Shown: piece after piece, positions 1 to 4,870 of the stretch
How positions within the stretch are numbered: the stretch's first letter is position 1
Layout of the letters: each line of letters begins with the position of its first letter
From: DAONLM01 sp035406685
Lineage (GTDB): Bacteria > Spirochaetota > GWE2-31-10 > MWDO01
Assembly (NCBI GenBank): GCA_035406685.1
Contig: DAONLM010000125.1
Coordinates: 1 to 8,682, forward strand
DNA length: 8,682 nucleotides
Reading direction: 5' to 3'
Translations under genes and position numbers: made by a program
The notes under the pieces: generated by a model
What the model was told of the DNA's origin: nothing
Databases searched by the model: none
The model's input: the letters and a program-made list of their open reading frames with translations, nothing else

Positions 1-121
1 AAAATTACTATTTACGATTTAAAAACTTTTTTGTATATTTGTTTAAAATTTTAAAATTTTTTAATAAGATTAGAAAAAATAATACTCATATAAAATGGGA
101 TGGCTACTTATTTTTTAGAAA
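1..121. other. AT-rich non-coding left edge
   Basis: I see no supportable gene here. The DNA is nearly all A and T, and the only open frame crossing it is a low-complexity Phe/Lys/Asn-rich reading with no ribosome binding site. It is the downstream flank of the minus-strand sigma-like gene and could also be the 3' flank of a gene left of the window. Confidence 0.5.
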
Positions 122-167
122 GTGGCTGTCTAAAAACTTTATTAGTTTTAAGACAGCCATATTTTTT
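122..167. terminator. Hairpin terminator, possibly bidirectional, after the sigma-like gene
   Basis: T123-T131 pairs perfectly with A151-A159 (9 bp, core TGGCTGTCT/AGACAGCCA). After one A/A mismatch, A133-C137 pairs with G145-T149, leaving a 7-base loop (138-144). On the plus strand the stem is followed by six Ts (162-167), the classic intrinsic terminator form. On the minus strand it lies 13 bases beyond the stop codon of the sigma-like gene, followed by a weaker CTTTCT tract, so it may serve both directions. The arms also resemble insertion-sequence ends (see findings). Confidence 0.7.
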
Positions 168-171
168 AATT

Positions 172-966
172 TTAATTATAGACTTTTTCTCTTAATTCAT
201 AAAAATTATTTGTTTTTCTTAATTTGTCTCTTATTCTATTCATAAAAACTGAAACCGTGGTTGCTGATAGTCCTAACTTTTTCCCAACGATCTCATCTGT
301 TGGCAAAACACTAAAAGATTCTAAGAGGTTTTCTATTTTTCTTTTAGTATTTTTTACACTCTTTTCGATCTCTTTTAATCTATTTTTATCCTCCTCTCTT
401 ACTGTTTTTAGAATATCATAATGTATTTTTAATAATTTTACATATTTAAAAGATAGAGTATCCTCTATTTCTTTTATTCTTTGAATTTTCTCAGTGATAA
501 AATCCACCACTTCTTTATCAGATGTAAAACCCAATTTAAGTCTTAATATTTCTCTTTCTTTATCACTTAACCTTGATAAATTTAAATTATTGAATAATGT
601 TATATAATCTATGCCGTATTTACAATTGTTATCAAGAAGATCTTCTATTTCGACATATTCTGTTCTCTCTAATGCAAGAGTAAAAATTCTATTTTCTCTT
701 GTGATGAAGTTTAAGAATTTTCTTTTTATAACTTTTTTAAACCAGGATTCGAATTCTTTAAATCTCTCTTCATCATAGTCATTTAAAATTTTTTCAAGAT
801 TGGATAAAATAAGAAGATAAAAGTCGTGAATTATCTCCTTATTTTTAATATTATAACACTTTAAAGAATTAAGTATAAGATTTGTTAAAGGCGGGATAAT
901 CTCTCTTCTTGAAATTAACCCTTTTTTAAATTTAATAACCTCTTCTTTTAATAATACTTGTTCCAT
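172..966 (-). CDS. Sigma-70-family-like RNA polymerase sigma factor with coiled-coil insertion
   Basis: A 264-residue protein that probably directs RNA polymerase to a set of promoters. What is seen: an N-terminal helical part, with a stretch at about residues 68-93 (FESWFKKVIKRKFLNFITR) that reads like sigma region 2, where a short helix precedes an Arg/Asn-rich end. A segment LSDKEREILRLKLG (133-146) resembles the start of sigma region 4. A Lys/Glu-rich probable coiled coil spans about 155-218. A helix-turn-helix follows at about 222-251 (TDEIVGKKLGLSATTVSVF, then NRIRDKLRK), as in region 4.2. The region 4 signature therefore looks split by a helical insertion. The start is supported by AAGGAG six bases upstream (complement of 973-978). 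The gene is alone on its strand, with no anti-sigma gene beside it. It could also be a sigma-like DNA-binding regulator. The fold call is fairly sure; the regulon is unknown. Confidence 0.68.
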   Translation of the reverse strand: MEQVLLKEEVIKFKKGLISRREIIPPLTNLILNSLKCYNIKNKEIIHDFYLLILSNLEKILNDYDEERFKEFESWFKKVIKRKFLNFITRENRIFTLALERTEYVEIEDLLDNNCKYGIDYITLFNNLNLSRLSDKEREILRLKLGFTSDKEVVDFITEKIQRIKEIEDTLSFKYVKLLKIHYDILKTVREEDKNRLKEIEKSVKNTKRKIENLLESFSVLPTDEIVGKKLGLSATTVSVFMNRIRDKLRKTNNFYELREKVYN

Positions 967-1090
967 AATAAACTCCTTTAAACTTTTTTAATAAAATTAA
1001 ATATTTATTCAAAATATACACTATATTTTAAAAATTTGAATTTAGAATTTATTAAATAAAAGTGCAAATTTTTAAACAAATGTGTAATAA

Positions 1091-1127
1091 AAGTGGGATA
1101 TCTATATAGATATCTCACTTCTTTTTT
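1091..1127 (+). terminator. Strong hairpin with T-run inside the divergent region
   Basis: A1091-C1102 pairs with G1109-T1120 over 12 bp with a single G-U wobble (G1096/T1115), around a 6-base TATATA loop. C and six Ts (1122-1127) follow. This is the form of a plus-strand intrinsic terminator, and on the minus strand a TTTTATT tract follows it, so it may work both ways. It ends no annotated plus-strand gene, which is odd because both flanking genes point away from it. An alternative stem is possible between 1094-1102 and 1131-1139. Confidence 0.6.
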
Positions 1128-1149
1128 ACAGATATCCCATGTTATGTCA

Positions 1150-1163
1150 GGGGCTGTCTTTTT
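1150..1163 (+). repeat. Isolated insertion-sequence-end-like motif GGGGCTGTCTTTTT
   Basis: The 8-mer GGCTGTCT (1152-1159) recurs at 124-131 and, inverted, in the other arm of the hairpin at 151-158. It is unusually G/C-rich for this window. GGCTGTCT followed by an A- or T-run resembles, from memory, the terminal inverted repeats of several insertion sequences. No transposase is present, so a decayed end is the most that can be claimed. Confidence 0.3.
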
Positions 1164-1221
1164 AATTAATTTTAACAATGATTGAAATATATTTTTAAAA
1201 AAGATATACCCCAACTCAGTT

Positions 1222-1248
1222 TTTTATTAAACAATTTTTTTAATAAAA
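1222..1248. repeat. AT-only 10-bp inverted repeat upstream of fabI promoter
   Basis: TTTTATTAAA (1222-1231) and its exact reverse complement TTTAATAAAA (1239-1248) flank a 7-base spacer. It lies 29 bases upstream of the fabI -35 box. It could be a protein-binding site or a small cruciform, but arms made only of A and T arise easily by chance here. Confidence 0.35.
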
Positions 1249-1277
1249 TTTTAGATTTATAGATTTTACTTTTTTTA

Positions 1278-1306
1278 TTGACAAAAAAAGATTTGTCAGG
1301 TATAAA
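1278..1306 (+). promoter_or_regulatory. fabI promoter: TTGACA-17 bp-TATAAA
   Basis: A perfect -35 box TTGACA (1278-1283), a 17-bp spacer and a -10 box TATAAA (1301-1306) predict transcription starting near 1313 and a leader of about 20 bases. This is the best sigma-70 promoter in the window and the only clear one ahead of the whole fabI-methyltransferase-endonuclease-lipoprotein cluster. Confidence 0.85.
1279..1298. promoter_or_regulatory. Candidate operator: TGACAAA-6-TTTGTCA palindrome in fabI promoter
   Basis: TGACAAA (1279-1285) and its exact reverse complement TTTGTCA (1292-1298) flank six bases. The left arm overlaps the -35 box and the right arm lies in the spacer, so a dimeric protein bound here would block RNA polymerase. 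Fatty acid synthesis genes are commonly controlled by such repressors. The sequence matches no operator that I recognise with confidence, and no regulator gene lies beside it. Confidence 0.5.
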
Positions 1307-1322
1307 ATAAAAAATATTATTT

Positions 1323-1330
1323 AGAGGAGA
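1323..1330 (+). promoter_or_regulatory. fabI ribosome binding site AGAGGAGA
   Basis: A strong purine-rich Shine-Dalgarno sequence ends four bases before the ATG at 1335 and fixes the fabI start. Confidence 0.8.
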
Positions 1331-1334
1331 TTGT

Positions 1335-2105
1335 ATGTTATTAAAAGATAAAATTGCTTTTGTTACCGGTATTACAAATGAAAGATCAATTGCCTATTTC
1401 ATAGCAAGAGACTTTGTTAAAAATGGTGCAAAGGTAATACTAAGTTATCAGGGTGAGAGATTAAAAGAAACAACTGAGAAAATAGCAGCAGAAATAGGGG
1501 CTGTTGCAACATATAGTCTGGATGCAACCAAAGAAGAAGATTTAAAAAATATATTTGAAGAAATTGATAAAAATTTTGGGGGACTTGATATATTTGTTCA
1601 TTCTATCGCTTTTGCTAATAAGAATGAACTTGCTGGTGGAATAACAAATTCTACAAGCGAAGGATTTAAGTTGGCACTTGAAGTTTCTGCTTTTACATTG
1701 ATAAGTATGTCAAAATATGCTATGCCTTTAATGGAGAAAAGAGGTGGTGGTTCAATTATGACTCTTACCTATATTGGTTCTGTAAGAGCACTTCCTGCTT
1801 ATAATGCAATGGGAATAGCAAAAGCAGCCTTAGAGTCTGCTGTTAGATATCTTGCTTATGAGGGTGGACCAAAAAATATTAGAGTAAATGCTATATCTCC
1901 GGGACCTATAAAAACAGTTGCTGCAAGATCAATACCTGGCTTTCTTGATATGTATAATAAATTTACAGAGTCTTCTTTTATTAAAAAGAATATAGAGGGG
2001 GATGATGTTTCTGGAACAGCAGTATATCTTGCCTCTGATTTGAGTAAACTTGTTACCGGAATGGTAATATATGTAGATGGTGGTTTTCACTGTTCTGCTT
2101 ATTAA
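1335..2105 (+). CDS. fabI: Enoyl-[acyl-carrier-protein] reductase, FabI type
   Basis: FabI catalyses the last reduction in each cycle of type II fatty acid elongation, turning trans-2-enoyl-ACP into acyl-ACP with NAD(P)H in the cytosol. The 256 residues match the family's usual length and form one Rossmann short-chain dehydrogenase domain. Visible landmarks are the atypical glycine-rich cofactor motif VTGITNERSIAY (residues 10-21), HSIAFANK (89-96), the catalytic pair Tyr146 and Tyr156 with Lys163 (Y-x6-K in YNAMGIAK), the post-catalytic VNAISPGPIKT (184-194), and the C-terminal VDGGF (247-251). These distinguish FabI from FabG, which has Y-x3-K. The start is supported by AGAGGAGA. The gene has its own strong promoter with an overlapping palindrome and is followed nine bases later by a methyltransferase gene. 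The two share no pathway, so the grouping is probably incidental. Confidence 0.96.
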   Translation: MLLKDKIAFVTGITNERSIAYFIARDFVKNGAKVILSYQGERLKETTEKIAAEIGAVATYSLDATKEEDLKNIFEEIDKNFGGLDIFVHSIAFANKNELAGGITNSTSEGFKLALEVSAFTLISMSKYAMPLMEKRGGGSIMTLTYIGSVRALPAYNAMGIAKAALESAVRYLAYEGGPKNIRVNAISPGPIKTVAARSIPGFLDMYNKFTESSFIKKNIEGDDVSGTAVYLASDLSKLVTGMVIYVDGGFHCSAY

Positions 2106-2114
2106 ATAAAAAAT

Positions 2115-3071
2115 ATGCAATTAGCAACAAAATTAAAAGAAGATAGTTTATTTTCGGATTTCTGGTGTATAGATAGAAGAGAGTGTTTTTTACAATCTCT
2201 AAAGAGTAAAAGTGGGAAGTATAAAAGATATTTAGGTTCTCCTTTAAGATATCCGGGTGGCAAAAGTTGGGCAGTTGGATATGTAATAGAGAAATTACCT
2301 CTTGATTTAAAAAGAGTTATTTCTCCTTTTTTCGGCGGAGGCTCAATAGAGATTGCTATTGCCAAAGAATTAGGGATAGAAGTAATAGGTTTTGATATAT
2401 TTGATATTCTTGTAAATTATTGGCAGATTCAAATTAATTCTTGTGAAGAATTATATAATGAATTGTGTAAATTAAATCCAGAAAAAACAGTATATGATTA
2501 TGTAAAGAAAGAATTGACAAAACATTGGAAAAAAGAGATATTATTACCTCCTTTAATGCTTGCTACTTATTATTATTTTAATTATAATCTTTCATATGGA
2601 CCTGGTTTCTTAGGGTGGATGTCAAGCGTTTATGCTAAGAAAGAAGTTTATAAAAGGTTATTAGAAAAAGTTAGAAATTTTAATATTAAAAATTTAAAAG
2701 TAGAATGTGAATCATTTAAAGAAGTAATTCCTTTTTTTAATAATGATTTTTTATACTGTGATCCTCCTTATTACCTTGGCGATGATAGCACTCTTTTTAA
2801 AGGATTATACCCTCAAAGAAATTTTCCTATTCATCATAAGAATTTTAATCATACTTTATTAAGAGATTTATTAAAAAATCATAAAGGAGGATTTATACTT
2901 TCTTATAATGATTCGCCGACTATTAGAGAATGGTATAAGGACTTTGAGATTATAGAATTACCAATACATTATACAATGGGACAGGGGGAAACAAGAATAG
3001 GTTTAAATAGAAAAAAAGATGGGAGGAATCATATTAAAAAGACAAATGAGTTACTTATTATAAAGAGGTAA
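2115..3071 (+). CDS. D12-class (Dam-like) adenine-N6 DNA methyltransferase
   Basis: It transfers a methyl group from S-adenosylmethionine to the N6 of adenine within a short DNA target, probably protecting the host from the endonuclease encoded next. The motif order is that of the Dam/D12 (alpha) class: SPLRYPGGK (42-50), an AdoMet-binding SPFFGGGSIE (70-79) with IGFDIF (91-96), a target-recognition region in the middle, and the catalytic DPPY at 216-219, then ILSYNDS (261-267) and NELLI (311-315). At 318 residues it is near the usual length. The roughly 40 residues before SPLRYPGGK are longer than in most relatives. There is no Shine-Dalgarno sequence before the ATG, only AT-rich DNA nine bases after the fabI stop, so translation may rely on read-in from fabI, or the true start may differ. 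Target sequence unknown; D12 enzymes include GATC and GATATC methylases. Confidence 0.9.
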   Translation: MQLATKLKEDSLFSDFWCIDRRECFLQSLKSKSGKYKRYLGSPLRYPGGKSWAVGYVIEKLPLDLKRVISPFFGGGSIEIAIAKELGIEVIGFDIFDILVNYWQIQINSCEELYNELCKLNPEKTVYDYVKKELTKHWKKEILLPPLMLATYYYFNYNLSYGPGFLGWMSSVYAKKEVYKRLLEKVRNFNIKNLKVECESFKEVIPFFNNDFLYCDPPYYLGDDSTLFKGLYPQRNFPIHHKNFNHTLLRDLLKNHKGGFILSYNDSPTIREWYKDFEIIELPIHYTMGQGETRIGLNRKKDGRNHIKKTNELLIIKR

Positions 3072-3073
3072 TA

Positions 3074-3843
3074 ATGAGTAAAAAGAAAGCAATGAGTTCT
3101 GAAAAAGCAAGATTTGTAAGAAAAAAGGGACATGATGATGCTAAACTTTTTGCTTCTTTATTAGGTATAGGTAAAGAGTTTAAAAGAGAACCAAAAGCTA
3201 AAAAAGATGTAATTGATTCAAATGGGTATTCCTATTCTGTAAAGAGTGGGGAAAAAAGTGGCAAATTTTTCTTTATGGAAAAACGAGGTTTGAAAATGAC
3301 ATAATATTTAAAGCAGTAAATAACCTTGGTGAGATTTTTTTAAGTTGTATCAACGTTTTTCCAGAAGATCGCAATAAATATTTAGAAAATAAAAATCTTT
3401 ATAAAGAAAATTTAAAAGAAAATATGAGATTATTATGTAAGGAATTAAATAATAAAGATATTCTTAGAGCATTTCTTGATAAGAGTATTTTTAACGGCGG
3501 TGAAGTAGAGTTTTTAGTAGTAAAAGAAGAGGAAAATTTTCATGTTTTTCACAATGAATATGTTACAAAAATTCTAAGTGAGAAATTTATAGTAGCAAAT
3601 TCAAAAGCAAAAGTTAAGGGGCAAATGGATGATCAAAAGGTTATATTTAAAGTAGCTGATCTAACTTATGGTGAAATAGAGATGCGTAATGATAGTAACG
3701 TTCATTATAGAGAAGTAAAATTTTGGCTTGATAAAAATAAAATATTGGATTTATTAAAGCAAAATGTTAAAAATAGTCATAAACTTAATGATAATATAAT
3801 TTTATATGATACTGCAATAAAAAAATTAAAAAATGAAACATAA
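3074..3843 (+). pseudogene. Frameshifted putative type II restriction endonuclease, partner of the D12 methyltransferase
   Basis: Two open frames here read as one protein. Frame A (3074-3304, 76 codons) starts two bases after the methyltransferase stop behind AAAGAGG. Frame B is open from about 3217 and includes the ATG at 3424, which has no good ribosome binding site; it ends at 3843. One extra base in the G4A6 tract at 3248-3257 joins them into about 256 residues, a typical type II endonuclease size. Across the join the text becomes KDVIDSNGYSYSVKSGEKKWQIFLYG, here split for clarity: an Asp-containing strand, then SVK and a downstream Gln, resembling a PD-(D/E)xK nuclease core with Ser in the usual Glu position. 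Frame B continues with GQMDDQKVIFK and EMRNDSNVHYREVKFW. I infer endonuclease function from this pattern plus tight coupling to the methylase; I do not recognise the exact family. It could be a true inactivation, phase variation or a sequencing error. Confidence 0.68.
3248..3257 (+). other. G4A6 tract at the endonuclease frameshift
   Basis: GGGGAAAAAA lies inside the only interval (3217-3304) where both frames are open. Adding one base here restores a single reading frame. Homopolymer runs like this gain or lose bases in replication, in transcription and in sequencing. Confidence 0.6.
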
Positions 3844-4711
3844 AGTACTATTTTTATTATTACTCTTTAGTCTTTTTTGTTGTTGTGTTCTTTCTCCAGA
3901 TTTTGTTTTATTAAGATATTTGAATTCTGTAAGAAAAAATAATCTAAAACTTGCTTATAAATTTTTATCAGAAGAGGATAAAAATATCATATCTTACGAT
4001 GAATTTATAAAATATGAAAAATCAGTGTTTGATAATCTATTAAAAAAAAATACAAAATATAAAATCATAACATCTACACTTTCTGAAACAAAGAATAGAG
4101 CCATGATAAAAGTAGATATATACCAGCCAGATTTAATTTTATTGTTTGCCCATTTTCCAGAATTAACAAAAGAAAATATTACAGAAGAAGAGATAGATAA
4201 AATAGCAAGATCAATAAAAATAAAAGAATATTTAAAGATTTATGAAAATGAGTTTATTTTAGTAAAAGAGAAAAATGAATGGAAGGTTTTTGCAGATTAT
4301 GGAAGAAAAAAGAAAATTAAAGAACTCGAAGATCTTGCGATGGAAAAATATAAAAATGATGAATATGAAGAGTCTTTGAATATTGTGAATAAATTATTTC
4401 AATTTGAAGATTTTAATAAAACAGCAAAGAATTTACTTATAAAAAATAAAGAAAAAATCGACTATATAAAAAAATATATAGAATTTAGTTATTATAAAAA
4501 AGATGACAATATAATAATCAACATAGAAAATAAAGGTAATATGATAGTAAAAAAATTAACTGTTGAGATAAAAAGTAGTGATAAGAGAGAAATTTTTTAT
4601 ATAATAGGTAATGAAGAAAAAAAATATATAGAGGTGGATGAGAAATATTCTACTAAAATTAAATATAATGGAATGATAGAAGATATTAAAATAAAGGGAA
4701 TCGATTTTTAG
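3833..4711 (+). CDS. Putative lipoprotein or exported protein with NTF2/DUF4878-like domain and short helical repeat
   Basis: A 292-residue protein of unknown function, probably exported. It begins with a short basic end and a hydrophobic stretch (MKHKVLFLLLLFSLF) running into three cysteines (16-18). That is a possible lipoprotein signal, though the lipobox is weak (LFC/C rather than L-A-G-C). Residues about 23-155 (LLRYLNSVRKNNLKLAYKFLSEEDK, ending in NEWKVFADYG) resemble the NTF2-like/DUF4878 fold seen in many bacterial lipoproteins. Residues about 163-205 look like a single TPR-type helical hairpin, and 217-292 look like a beta-rich C-terminal domain. The ATG overlaps the endonuclease frame by 11 bases and has no clear Shine-Dalgarno sequence, which suggests translational coupling. 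The function may be in the envelope; nothing links it to restriction. Confidence 0.62.
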   Translation: MKHKVLFLLLLFSLFCCCVLSPDFVLLRYLNSVRKNNLKLAYKFLSEEDKNIISYDEFIKYEKSVFDNLLKKNTKYKIITSTLSETKNRAMIKVDIYQPDLILLFAHFPELTKENITEEEIDKIARSIKIKEYLKIYENEFILVKEKNEWKVFADYGRKKKIKELEDLAMEKYKNDEYEESLNIVNKLFQFEDFNKTAKNLLIKNKEKIDYIKKYIEFSYYKKDDNIIINIENKGNMIVKKLTVEIKSSDKREIFYIIGNEEKKYIEVDEKYSTKIKYNGMIEDIKIKGIDF

Positions 4712-4778
4712 AAATCTAATTTTCTTTTTAAAAAATAGATGACAAAAAATATAAATTTGTGTAATTAATATTTCAAAA

Positions 4779-4854
4779 CGGGGCATAGCGCAGTCTGGTT
4801 TAGCGCGTTTGGTTCGGGACCAAAAGGTCGGAGGTTCAAATCCTCTTGCCCCGA
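4779..4854 (+). tRNA. tRNA-Pro, anticodon CGG
   Basis: A complete cloverleaf can be drawn. The acceptor stem CGGGGCA (4779-4785) pairs perfectly with TGCCCCG (4847-4853). The D stem is GCGC/GCGC (4788-4791 with 4803-4806) around an 11-base loop containing GG. The anticodon stem TTTGG/CCAAA encloses the loop TTCGGGA, with anticodon CGG at 4815-4817 and G37 after it. The variable loop is five bases and the T arm is GGAGG-TTCAAAT-CCTCT. The discriminator base is A. The CCA end is not encoded, so it must be added enzymatically. CGG reads the codon CCG, which does occur in fabI and the methyltransferase gene. Six Ts follow directly (4855-4860). It is convergent with murC, 16 bases away. Confidence 0.97.
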
Positions 4855-4870
4855 TTTTTTAAATAAATAT

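Larger units (their letters stand above)
967..1334. other. 368-base divergent intergenic region between sigma-like gene and fabI
   Basis: No gene is supportable here. Going left to right it holds the sigma-gene ribosome binding site (973-978), AT-rich DNA with no clear promoter for that gene, a hairpin with T-run (1091-1127), a second repeat of one hairpin arm (1131-1139), an isolated motif GGGGCTGTCTTTTT (1150-1163), an AT-only inverted repeat (1222-1248), and the fabI promoter and ribosome binding site (1278-1330). A 69-codon minus-strand open frame (1005-1214) merely reads through the hairpins and has no ribosome binding site. Confidence 0.6.

Noticed and set aside
1005..1214. 69-codon minus-strand open frame in the divergent region
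   Set aside because: It reads through two hairpins, has no ribosome binding site and no recognisable similarity; probably chance or decayed sequence.
1599..1620. Ala92 in FabI where E. coli has Gly93, a triclosan-resistance position
   Set aside because: The HSIAFAN form is, as I recall, normal in other FabI proteins such as those of Bacillus and Staphylococcus, so it is not evidence of resistance.
3248..3260. Programmed -1 ribosomal frameshift in the endonuclease
   Set aside because: In the reading frame GGG GAA AAA AGT the tract does not form a proper X-XXY-YYZ slippery heptamer, and I see no strong stem just downstream. Transcriptional slippage remains possible.
4739..4771. Promoter for tRNA-Pro (ATGACA, 17 bases, TAATTA)
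   Set aside because: The -10 match is poor and better-placed boxes are absent; the tRNA may be read from the upstream cluster.
4855..4860. T6 after the tRNA as an intrinsic terminator
   Set aside because: No separate hairpin precedes it apart from the tRNA's own arms; it may help end transcription but cannot be called a terminator with confidence.
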